64,000 nt of DNA from Tetrahymena thermophila SB210 (taxonomy: Eukaryota; Ciliophora; Oligohymenophorea; Hymenostomatida; Tetrahymenidae): contig NW_002476317.1 in NCBI RefSeq assembly GCF_000189635.1, positions 558,001-622,000 on the forward strand. Direction: 5' to 3'. Every line of letters begins with the position of its first letter. The stretch's first letter is position 1. The notes below the pieces were generated by a model. It worked only from the letters and a program-made list of their open reading frames with translations. It searched no databases and was not told the origin of the DNA. The translations under genes were made by a program, and so were the position numbers. Positions 11,135 through 22,392 of this stretch are shown here, piece after piece.

Positions 11135-14100
11135 TCAAAATTCTAATTTCTCATCATCATATTAGTTATTGTAATTTAAATCTTTAACAGCTTTCTCTTA
11201 GCTTCTTATTCCAAAAAGATTTCCATTATCACCCTTTTAAAAATATTCAATACCATGAATAGCATATTGATACTCTTAGATTAATCTTTAGACTAAAGTG
11301 ATTGGGAAATTAAAATAACTTAAGAACAGATCTTTTAGGACTTTTTTTAATTCAACGAAAAACTCGTATTTTAACTTTTTTTAGCTAATATAGCATTAGA
11401 AATCAAACGAAGAAATATCCACCGGATATCCATTTTAATCTACAAATGGGTAAAAGTAGCTAAGAATGTGGCGACATAGATCTCTTGAACGGGAAACTTT
11501 GCTAAATGGGCATAACTTGTTTAATTCGCTTTTGTTATGATAGATGTCATCTAGTCGGTCTAAGATTAACTCAATAGGATTAGGGTGATTGAATAACTCA
11601 TGAAAGAAGCATGATCCATTTAAATAATTTGATTCAATATTAGCTTGGACACTAAAATAAGAATCTTGTTTAGTTTAATGCTAAGCATTTAATTTATTCA
11701 ACTAAATTTTAACATGTTATAGTCTTTTGTGGGTATCTTTGCTAAAATAAATAGAGCAATGAAAATTTTTAATTAAATTTTCCATAAGAAGCTTAGAAAA
11801 AATATAAAAAAAGTCATCTGTCAGTAAAAGAATAGTTCTATACTTTTCGCTATTCTTCAGCTCAAAGTATGCTATAGAGTCGTTGTTGTTCAAAGCAAAA
11901 ATTTATATCAACTGTGTCAAATATTATTCAAATACAACTTTGTTATTTAAAGAGATAGATTGGTGTTTAATTAATGCCTGTTTTATTTTAATCATAGCCA
12001 TCATCTCGCTTCTCATAATTGCAGCAATTTAGTAACAAAACTAAGGTATCGTTGTTTGTTCATCATTATTAGAATCTTCTACATTTTATTCTGTCTTTTA
12101 AGTATATGTATCAGTCACCTTGTTTTCATTTTAATTTTTCTGAGTTGGAGAAGAAGATTGATCAGAATTTATGGATTTATTCTACTTGGGAAGTAATAAG
12201 TTCATGTCTTATGGAAGAGGAAGTGTAACAAAGTACCTCATTTATTCAATAAGTAAAAATAATCTATTTTTGTATTGAGGTTGAATTTTATTTTTAAACA
12301 TGGCTCTTTCAAAATAGAGTTTAGTTGCATAGAAAAATTTTGTATGAGAAACACGATAAAGAGGCTGTTTAAAAAAATTTTAAACAGACTTAAAATATTG
12401 CTTATGGCGCCTTTCTTCAAAGTGCAAAAGCTAATTGAAAGCTAACCCAATTGAGTCATTAGAAATATTTAATAGCCTAAAAGCTCCATTTATACTAGGG
12501 TTCGAATTAACAAGCTAGATATAAGTGTTGATGACCTCACTAATTCTTTCTTTTCCACCCATTCTATCGATTAGATTCCAACTTAAATATTCTTTCTCAT
12601 ACTAATTGTACAAACTGCTAAATTTACTTATTTAGTCATTACTAATACCATATTTTTCGCTCATAAGTCTTGAAATTCTTTCAAGCACTATCTCACTCAC
12701 TTCTGGGGTGAATCCAATCAGCTTCAAACTTTCACGCATGTATTTCTCATTGTTTTGATAATTTCTGCCTACCACATTATTCAAGAAATCTAAAAATAGC
12801 TAATAATTAAATTCTTAACTTGATACTATTTTTTCTTTTTTGATAATTTCAAATGAATCTTTGATAATATTTTCCCAAATGTGTATACTCTCCCAAAATT
12901 CTTCTTCTTTATTGTTTGTAGTTTCAGGACTTATTATCATATTGCTTTAAGTCTTACTTATTTGTTAGGTATCCAACTATTAATTAAAACTTTAATATGG
13001 TTGTTTGTCACTTTCTAGAAGTTCACCGCTTTTATTTGCAATTAAAGTTGGGGATTATTTTGCATTTACATCTTCTTTTTGTATTAAAGCTGATTCAGGA
13101 CTTGTGCTAGTAAATGTATTTGAGACCTTTCTAGCAGAAAATAAAAATCCTTAGCCTTCTAATGGAGATTAAACTAAAGAAGTATTTTAATTTGTAGAAA
13201 TAGCAGATTTTTTTACAGATGAGATCATTTCATTAAAAAATTGTTATTTTTTATTTTCAATGTGCTTTGTCTTTAAGTCTTTTAGCTATTCTTGTCTCTG
13301 ATATTTCAAAGGAGATTCAATACTTCCATCATGCTCAGATTTTTACCATATTTATTACTATTTGTATTCTTTATTTTTTATTCTCTGGAGCTCATACTAT
13401 TACCATAGCTACTTAACTTTAGCAACTTCTTCTTACATATACTCTTCTTTTTCTCTCTATCTTAATAGTTTCTGTCTTTATTAGTATTGAGAGTGATTAA
13501 TTGACTGGCGGTCTAACACTCCAAAAGTTAAATTGCTCATAGATTTAGAATTTATTCTATTTACCAAGTTAATTTAGGTATTACTAGAATCATATTTCTT
13601 AGTTTGTTAATTTTAACTTTTCTCTTCATAGTATATATCATCAAATTCACTTAAACTATTTAAGCATTTATCTTTATTTTATCTATATTACTATTTAGTA
13701 GTTAAATTAAGAGGTAATTTATTAACAGACCTCGATTTGTTGGCTAGCTTTGGTAGCTCAATAGCTTAATTAAATTAATTATTGGTAATATTATAATAAT
13801 TAAAGTTTTGTGAGTTACTGTTGCTAAACTCATTGTTAGAACTATTTTATTTGCTTTTTGATCTTTGATAATCAAATATGCATGTTTTAGCATTATTTGT
13901 ATAAAATTGCTCTTTACTCATACCATAAGAATTGAGTTTTTAGTTGGGAAAATAAGCTTATGGAGAGTTTAATTCACTAACACATTTCTAAAAAAAGTAT
14001 TATTTTGTATTTTGCTAAGAGCTTGTATTTTCGCTTGCCTAAGTTTACATTTTAGAAAGGAATAGCTCTTTTTTAGCTTGAATTGATGTGTCTCTATTGT

Positions 14101-14704
14101 TATTCTAATCAAGAGCAAATTCATTATTGTTATTAAAAAGATAAGCATTTCCTTAAGACATTTTACCATTTTTTTGATCATTGCTGCTACATAAAGGAGA
14201 CTCATTTATTAAATAGTTGAATTTTGATTTGCTAAATTTGGAAGGGGATGGTTTTTCATTTAAATATTTATCTGAACTATTGTTGCTATTTTATTTTTGA
14301 ATTAAAATATCACTACCAAAACTGTTATTTGATTGGTTAGTCATATTTTTTTATACTACTCCATAGTCATTAATTTTAAAAGGAGAACTATCATTTGAGC
14401 TGTAAGTATCAAACTTGCTATTATTAATATTACATGATTTTTACATTAACTTTTAACTTGTTTATATTTTATGCGCTTTATCTTCTTGCTACTATTCCTA
14501 TTTTTATTTGAGGTTACTATTCTATAAATCATCTATTTTTATATTGATAAACATTATTTAAAATGGATTTATAGTAATTAAACTACTTGTCCTTTGTCTT
14601 GCATTTGCTATATTCAAATTAAGATTATATGGCAAATTGCGACGCATATTGTTCCCTTCAAATCCTTTTGAATACTGTTACAAATCGCTGTTTATTTATG
14701 ACAT
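11135..14704 (-). CDS. coiled-coil protein with possible degenerate truncated-globin repeats
   Basis: Intronless, 1189 aa. Residues 1 to ~400 are Asn/Ser/Gln-rich and probably disordered. About 405-500 is strongly charged and helical (RQREKEEYMQEEVAKVKQLW), a likely coiled coil. From about 595 to the end the chain becomes an alpha-helical globular region. Two parts recall group I/II truncated haemoglobins. LIDRMGGKERISEVINTYI with NSNPSI following resembles the family's opening LYxRIGG....V..FY..V..DP. YMRESLKLIGFTPE resembles the F-helix segment YxGrdMreAHkxLglt, but the proximal His position is Leu. A third helical stretch follows near the C-terminus. This resemblance is from memory of the family pattern and needs a profile search; otherwise the protein is unrecognised. 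No membrane segments. Confidence 0.8.
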
Positions 14705-16048
14705 TTCTAAAATTTTTAATTCTATTAAAAAATTGTATTTTTTGTTATAAGTAATTAATATATCTATTTATTCAACTATTTATATTAATTACCTTTAATT
14801 GAAGAAACAAAATGATTAATTATATTACCAAATAATGTTTATAATTGTTCAATTGATTATTATTAATTATATCCATAAAATATCAAACATGATTTATTCA
14901 TTTATTATGTGTGGCTTTAAATTTATTTATTACATTTTTTTGATTCAGTAATTGGATGCTAATGCTAAATAATATACTGCTTTTATAAACTAGCAAAGAT
15001 GAACTATTTAGAATGATTACTCCCATTAAATTTTTCCAATTTAGCAGAATAGTATTTTTGATAGCTTTTTATAGATTTAATTAACACTTACTATAGAAAG
15101 AAAAGGTTTAATATTATTTACAATATTATTTTTTACTTTTAACTTCCAAAAAATTTTAAATTAATAATGTTAAAATATTTATTAAATTTATGAGAAAGAA
15201 ATGTGGATTAATAACTAATTTATTTAATTTGCTTGCGTCAAAGAGTAATCTGATTGAAATTTATTTATTTTTTACAATAATTTAATTTTTTATCTAAATT
15301 TTTTTTGGATATTAAAAATTGTTTTTAAATTATATTCAATGATCTTTAAGCATTAAATTAGGATAAATTTTTATTCAAAATTTAATCAATTTTATTTTAT
15401 ATCTATTTAATAGTTTTTTTAATAAAATAATATTATATGTAATTAATTATACTACTTTTAAAAGCAAAAAATCTTTAAATAAAGTAAGTCTTATAGGGAT
15501 TTTTTAATCAAACAAATCTTTATATTATAACAAAATCGTATCTTGTTTTATTATTAAGAAAAGTTATGTGAATCTCATCAATATTTTAATAATTACTAGG
15601 CAATAATTAAAATATGTTTATGACCAAAATAAAAACTTTTAATTACATCTTGCTTGATAATTAATTTTTGTAACAAAATCCAATAAATTGCTTTGAAAAG
15701 CGATCTCGCCAAAAAGGAAACATTTTTAAATAAACTTTTGAGTAAAAAAAACTATTTATTCAAAAAAAGTATTTAATTTAGTTGAATAAGAAGGTTTTAT
15801 TTGAATTTTGATATTACAGACTTTATTATTATTAATATTAATCATAAAACAGTATTGAGTCTTTTTGGCATTTTAGAAAAATAAATAAAAAATGGGCATA
15901 TTTACAAAAATATAAATATAAAGAGTAGCTTGTTTTATTTAAATTATAGTTAATAAGTTAGTATCTATCTATGTATGTATGAATTAATTAATAAATTTTT
16001 CATTTTAATTTCAGAAAGAAATTCTTAAATATTTTTAAAATTGTTTAT
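14705..16048. other. intergenic spacer
   Basis: About 1.3 kb of AT-rich DNA between two genes on the - strand. It includes a small TGCGTCA element at about 15234-15240, some 530 bases upstream of the start of the previous - strand gene. No gene, RNA or sizeable repeat recognised. Confidence 0.5.
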
Positions 16049-16921
16049 TCATTAAAAGGTTTAGTCTTATTCTAGCTTAATTTTTTTATTAAATTTATAT
16101 AAACCTTTTTAATCTTTTTGTAAAATCCAGCATTCACAGTTAAGTGGATTCTCCATTTTTTCAAAATCAGAAATATGCTGTTTGAAATATCTCATTAAAA
16201 TCAACCTCATTACCATTCCATGAGTTACAATTATAAACACTCTATTCTATCCATATTTGGCAGCTTACGAGTAACTATCCATTTCTCTAAAGAGAGATTC
16301 TAAAAATAAACTCACTCTATCATATACATCTGATGCAGACTCACCTTACTTAAATCTATAGTAAAATCTTCCAACCAAAGTCCTTTCTATAAAAACCTAT
16401 TCTTATTCTTATTTGTTTAATTGGAATTTTTGTAAATTCCCCCATTCCTGCTCTCTAATTCTAGGTTCTGTTATCATTTTTTCAACTTTTGGAAATGATT
16501 TTATAATTTATTGTGCTGTTTACTATGCTCTTTAATAAGGAGAAACAAAAAAAACTAAGTTTTTATTTTCTCCAATCTCTTATTTTAAAAGCTAACCTAT
16601 CTTAAAGGACTAATTTAAACCATTTTAAGTTAATTCTATTTAACTATCAGGTTACTCTGCATATAAATTATCATTAACATTTGCTTATGATTCTCCATGT
16701 CTAACTATAATAATTTTATCAGGCCTTAAAGTTTTTTTATATTTATAAGCAGCAGTCTCAAACTAGTAAGATAAATAACCTAAATAATAGTATAATTAAG
16801 AACTTATTTTTCTTCTATTAACATATAAACTAGAGCATATTATTATAGCAATTGAGTAAAAGATTTGCTTTGAAGTCATTAATGACAAAATCTTACTTTT
16901 AAAATTATGTATTTTTTCCAT
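16049..16921 (-). CDS. membrane-anchored histidine phosphatase (phosphoglycerate-mutase-like), copy A
   Basis: Intronless, 290 aa. One hydrophobic helix near residues 20-35 (IFYSIAIIICSSLYV) suggests an N-terminal membrane anchor. The catalytic RHGES box is at about residue 74. It is followed by SPYQRAQQTA with the second conserved Arg, then REQEWGNLQKF with the conserved Glu, and finally VTHGMVMR with the second catalytic His at about 230. These are the diagnostic motifs of the histidine phosphatase (branch 1) superfamily. The REQxWGNxQ signature belongs to the subgroup of uncharacterised phosphoglycerate-mutase-like phosphatases found in plants and fungi. Substrate unknown; it is probably not the glycolytic mutase. 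A paralog lies about 1 kb away on the same strand with the same architecture, so this is a tandem duplication. Confidence 0.88.
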
Positions 16922-17968
16922 TTAAAAAATCTAATGATATTTTTTTTAATTTAATAATTTTTGGTTTGATTTGAAACCAAAATAAATTAATTTATTTTCA
17001 TCAAAATTCATCGTATTTATGATTTGAGACAATAATTAATGAATGTATCCAAAATAAATTACTACTATGATTAATTTGATTTAGATTAAAATTATTTTCA
17101 TAGTAACTAAAACTGACTAGCCTATTATTTAAAATCAAGTAAAATTTTGAGATTTAATTTTAAAATTAACCTTAATTTAAAATTTTTTAATATTTAATTC
17201 AAGTTTTTTGTTTTTATTTTCTAAAATGAAATATGAATTTTACAATTTTTAGTTTAATTTGCAATAAACGATATTATAAAATATGATATTATGTTAAGCA
17301 ACTATTTTATCAAAGCTTTTACATTATTAATTAGTTTTATGTTTTATAAAATTTAATTTATTTACAAAAAAAAAAATAGTATTAATCTAAAAGATATTGA
17401 TTTTTAGAATACAATTTATTATGTTAACTTTAATTACTTTAAAAAAATAATCTATAATGTGTATAATCATAACAAATTATTAACTATTTATTATAAAAAA
17501 TTATTTTGTTCAAATATTTTTAGCTAAAAAATTTTAAATAGAAGGTTTTTAGAGTCAGTTATAAATGTTAATATTTTTATTTAAAAGTTTTAATTTATTT
17601 TTTGTTTTTAGATAAAAAATAATCAAAAACAATTTATTTTTATGGTTAAAAAATTAACTATAACATAATCATTATAAATGAAAAAGTTGAATTATTTTAA
17701 ATAAATTTGATTTTTTTAATATTTAGTCATAATTAATTTATCAATTTGTAGCAAAGACTTTATTTTTTTTATTCGTATGCTTATTTTAAAGCTATATTCA
17801 TGATTAAACTAGTCTAAATTTATTTTTTCCAATATTGATTTTTTAAAATATGTATTTTATAGTGTTTGAATATAAAAACGTTTCTGTTTTCATTACTTAG
17901 TTTTTTAACAAATACCTAAAATCTGACTTATTAGCTTTTTTTATTGAAGTTAAAAGCCTGTACTTAAT
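16922..17968. other. intergenic spacer between paralogs
   Basis: About 1 kb of AT-rich DNA separating the two histidine-phosphatase paralogs. I found no coding remnant of a third copy and no RNA gene. It should contain the promoter of copy A and the 3' UTR of copy B. Confidence 0.5.
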
Positions 17969-18814
17969 TCACTCGATACCTTCCATAATAATTTTATCAT
18001 GAAAATCATATCTTCCTTTTGAGTTTAATTTTAAGATCCAAGTTTCACAATTAGAAGGGTTAGGCATTGTATCATAATTTTCAACATCAGCCCTTAAATA
18101 TCTAAAAACAAGTAAACGCTAAATAATACCATGCGATACTATTACAAAGATTCTATTGCTATTATTATTATTATTTCTTTAATTATTTGGATTATCCATA
18201 TCTCTAAATAAAGTCTCCCAAAACGATGATACTCTATTATACGCATCACATCCTGATTCTCCTGTTTCAAATCTGTAAAATAGTCTTGAAACAAGTTTCC
18301 TTTCATTTAATACTTAAAGACTTTTGGCCTTATCAAGCTAAAACTTTTACAAATTTCCCCATTCTTACTCTCTCAGCCTAGGATCTACTATCTTATTTTC
18401 AACATTTAAATATTGCTCTAATATCTAGGCAGTTTGCATAGCTCTTTTTAGTGGTGAAACATACATTGTTATTTTAGAGTTTTTATCTATCAATTTATTT
18501 AATATCTCTCCTAATTTGGAAGCTTATTTCTTTCCTTTCTCTGTTAGTTCTATTTAATTATCAGCTTTATGAGTATATACATGAGGATCAATATTAGCCT
18601 CAGACTCTCCATGTCTAAGTAAGATAAGAAATTTAGGTCTACGTTATTTTTTAATTTCACATTATTAACTTTCTATTTCATAACACATTTTTTAAATCTA
18701 AAATTATATTTTTTCTTTTGCTTTCTTTAGCAGAAAATATATCCCAACACTCCCAGCAGCAACCATAAAATGTTTATAGCTCAATGTTTTGGTAATTGAT
18801 ATTGATACTCCCAT
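17969..18814 (-). CDS. membrane-anchored histidine phosphatase (phosphoglycerate-mutase-like), copy B
   Basis: Intronless, 281 aa. It has the same plan as copy A: a hydrophobic N-terminal segment (FMVAAGSVGIYFLL, about residues 16-29), a catalytic box LLRHGESEAN, SPLKRAMQTAQ, LREQEWGNLQKFQLDK, and VSHGIIQRLL with the second His. The block from REQEWGNLQKFQL to the FYRF.xGES motif is nearly identical in the two proteins, while the N-termini and C-termini have diverged. An Asn run (about five residues) sits before the last motif here and is absent in copy A. Copy A has Thr and copy B has Ser just before the second catalytic His; both are allowed in the superfamily. Substrate unknown. Confidence 0.88.
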
Positions 18815-19278
18815 TTTCAAAAACCAAAGAATTAAAAATTTATAGTTATATTTTTCACTAGATATTTTTTTTTTGAAATAAATATCTGATATAATATATT
18901 TATAAAAGCTAATAAAGTAAGTATGTTTTATGATCAGACAACAGTAAAATTTTTCTTATATTTTTAAGCAAATATCTTGTCTTTTTTTTAAAGGAAAAGG
19001 ATTTAAATATTTACTTAATTGAAGCAACAAAATAAAAATAAAATTTTTTTTTTGAATTTAAAAGTTTAAGAGATAATTTATTTCTATTTGACTACTCAAA
19101 ATAAAGTATTATAGATTTGAAGTATTAATTAAATTTACTATTTACAAGCAATAAAAGATTTTATGTAATTACAAATTAAGCATTTAATATCAAATGTATT
19201 TTATATTTATTTATATTCTTTCAATGAAAAATTTATTTACTTTTTTATCCATTTAGTTTTTTATGTAATTTAACTTTT
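18815..19278. other. intergenic spacer
   Basis: AT-rich spacer between two - strand genes, with poly-T runs and no open coding frame. Nothing else supported. Confidence 0.5.
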
Positions 19279-21570
19279 TCAGTGATATGAAACATATCTT
19301 GAAGAGATTGGAATTTAAACAGAAATAGGAATAGAGTTATAAGAAGTATTTGCAACAATAAGATTTTCTAAAGACTAATTGTTTTTAATTAAGTGATGAA
19401 GTTAATCTTATATTTCTCTATTTTTAGTAATATTAATATTAGAAAGAGTATGAATTTCAGCAAGCAGAGCATTTAGTTTACCTTACAATACTTTAATTTC
19501 ATCGATACCTTTTTCATACTAGATTTACATTTGTTATTTTTCAGAATTATAGGTATCTTAAACAGCTCCAACGTTGTGTTTTCCTTACAACTCCTGGTCT
19601 TAGAATCTCTTTTTCCAATATTCAGCTTCACTTGTTTTCTCTTTTAAACCACTATCTAGTAATACTAATTCTTCTCTGAGAATAGCTAATTCTTTCTCTA
19701 AAGGTTCATCAACTTTAACTTCTTCTTTAATTACCACCTTATTAAATAATGCAAATTAGAATATTTTAGAACAAATTTAAATTTACTTCTTTTTCAACAA
19801 CAACAGGCTTTTCTATAACAACAGGTTTTTCAACTACTTTTTCTACTATTTCAATTTTTTTCTCTCTCTTTGCCATTTCTAATTCTGATTCTAAGCTTAA
19901 AATAGTTTTTTCTTTTTTTCTTAATTTCCTTTCATATGTTTCCATTTCTTCTAATTTATCCTTAAGGATTTTATGCTACATTTATAACTTTTAAATTTCT
20001 TTTTTTTCTTCTTCAATAAAATTTTATAAAACTGTAATTTCTCTTTCAAGACCTTAAATTTCATTTTATGAATTCAAATATTTTTGGTGTAGCTCATTAT
20101 ATTTATCATTTGCGTCCACTTATCTTTTTTCTAATTCCTCCATAATCCTATCTTTATCTTATCTGATCTTTTCATAATCCAAGTTAGCGATATTTCTCTT
20201 TTAAATATGTAGTTCAAGTTCTTTCAAAACCTTATAAAATTGATACATATTTATTTTAGAACTTTTGGTTATTTAAAAATATAAAATTACCTTTTGCCTT
20301 TCAGAAGCATTCAATTTGTGCTTTTCATTTAATCTAGCTATTTCAGATTCTTTATCTTTAATAACAAGTCTTGAAGAAGTAATTTCAGATTCTATTTTTG
20401 ATTTTTTAGTTTGCAAATTGAGGATTTCGTTTTCTTTTAGCTTTATATCTTTCTATTTATTTTTCACATCTTTTTAATTCAAAGTCTTTTCATTCTCTAA
20501 TTATTTTATTTTTTCTTCATTTTCCTCTGCTTCATACTGAGCTCTTATAGCTTTATTTTTTAATTTATTATTTTCTTTCTCAAGCTCATCTATAATTTAT
20601 TGTCTCTTTTCTTCTTCTTTAATTTTTTACATTTTAAATTATCTAACTTCATCTCCATCTTCTTATTGCTTTAATGCTTCATGTCTAGCATCTTAAGTAA
20701 CAGATTAAACCATTGACGAAAGAAGTTTTGTATTATCGAATTAATTTGGAGCTGATGTTTTATCTAATTATTAATTATTATTTTAAGCAACAAAGGTAGG
20801 TGCTAGAGGTATTGAAGGCCTATTCAATAATAATTAAAATAAATATTATCTACTTACTATAAATTAAAATTACTTTTTTAAAGTTGCCTTGTTTTCAATA
20901 GCTGCATTACTATTAGTAGCAGTAGATGATATTAAAGAGGGTTTATTGTTTCTTTTATAATTTATTATTATAGAAATAAAGCATACATATGTAATTAAAG
21001 TCTAAATTTTACATTTATTTAAGAGATGATTTCATGTTATAATTGAATTCCTTGATATCTTATAATTAGTTTTCTAAATTGCTATTAGTTTTTCTTAGAT
21101 TTCTTAATTCAGTTTCATATTAAGTTTTTTTTAATGATCTGTTGCTTTTTTCAACAACTACTAAAGACTCTATATCATTATTAAATCTTATAATATTAGG
21201 ATTAACTTAAACATTAATATTTTCCTCATGTATAGGACACCTCTCTACACTTCTTTAATAGGTAGGCTAATTAAACTATTATCTCTGATAGCTAGCAACA
21301 TCCTAAAATTATCATCAATAATTTAAATTTAACTTTAAATTAAATCATATAAAATTATCAATCAAAAATATTTACATTATATCTTATTTCAGTTTATTGT
21401 TAATTAACAGGCTAGTAAGCTAAACAATCTGCTATAGTTTTAACTCTTCTATTATTTATAGCATTTTTAATTTCATTTGCTTACTACTAAAAACTACTAT
21501 TTGCTTAAATGATGCCACTTTTATCATTTTGATTTAATATATGTGTATCTATTTGAAATATTTTAAACAT
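19279..21570 (-). CDS. coiled-coil protein with VEKP repeats, probably cytoskeletal
   Basis: Six exons on the - strand: 21570-21376, 21302-21013, 20951-20874, 20819-20291, 20230-19787 and 19737-19279. Phases close to give 664 aa. The first ~200 residues are mixed. From about residue 230 the chain is an almost unbroken heptad-rich coiled coil (KQLENEKTLNQKDVKNKQKD and similar). It is interrupted once at about 500-525 by a Val-Glu-Lys-Pro repeat (EKVVEKPVVIEKPVVVEKE) that recalls the EKxVEVP-type repeats of alveolins and articulins, the ciliate cortical skeleton proteins. The coiled coil then resumes to near the C-terminus. I infer a structural component of the cortex, basal body or ciliary base. 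Introns are 49-73 nt. The 5' start is the first ATG of exon 1. Confidence 0.85.
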
Positions 21571-22392
21571 ATCCTTTAAATTATAGTTTTTTTTTGTATC
21601 TTAATTTACTTTATTAGGAGGTTACAACGAAAGGAACTTAACTATCAATAAACATCTTCGACAATTTTGAATTATTAGTGAATGTAATTTAAAGTTTTAA
21701 AATATTGTTTGATATTTGTAAAAATTTGAAATATCTATCTATCTAATTAATATTTTTATTTTTCAAAATAAATCAATAATTTTTTTAGAGATTCTTTGAT
21801 AAATTGAATGCAATCAATTTTAATCAATTATTTAAATTCAATTAATTCCATAAAATAAGTAAGATTTTATAAATAATATAAGATAAAACACTGACTGAAC
21901 ATTTTCTTAATTTGAAATTTAACGAATAAAAGAAAAGCATCAATATAATACTATTATAAAATTTGATCGAAAGAGGTTAATTCCTTCTTAATATTTTTTT
22001 ATAAAATATATTGATATAAAAACAAGTAAGCAATACTAATCATCATAATTTGTCTAAAACATAAAAAAGTTAAGTTAATGAGCATGAAGTCTTGCAGTAT
22101 TGGTCGAATTAGGTTTATACATTCAAATAGTTATTTTTATTTTTTATTCAATCATTTAAGATCAAATAATTAATTCTGTGTGTTATGTTATTTGTGTACA
22201 TAATTTTTTATAATATAGATTTTTATTTAAATTATTTATTAAAATTTTTAATTGAAAAATTATAAAAATTAAATTTAGCAAATCATCATTTAACGATAAC
22301 TTTATTTAACTTTCACTTTGTAGTTATTTACTTATTTCTTTGTTTGTTTATTTATTTATTGTTATTTTTAGTTATCTGTTTATTGGATTTCA
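21571..22392. other. intergenic spacer
   Basis: About 820 bases of AT-rich DNA between two - strand genes. No coding frame, repeat or RNA gene recognised. Confidence 0.5.
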
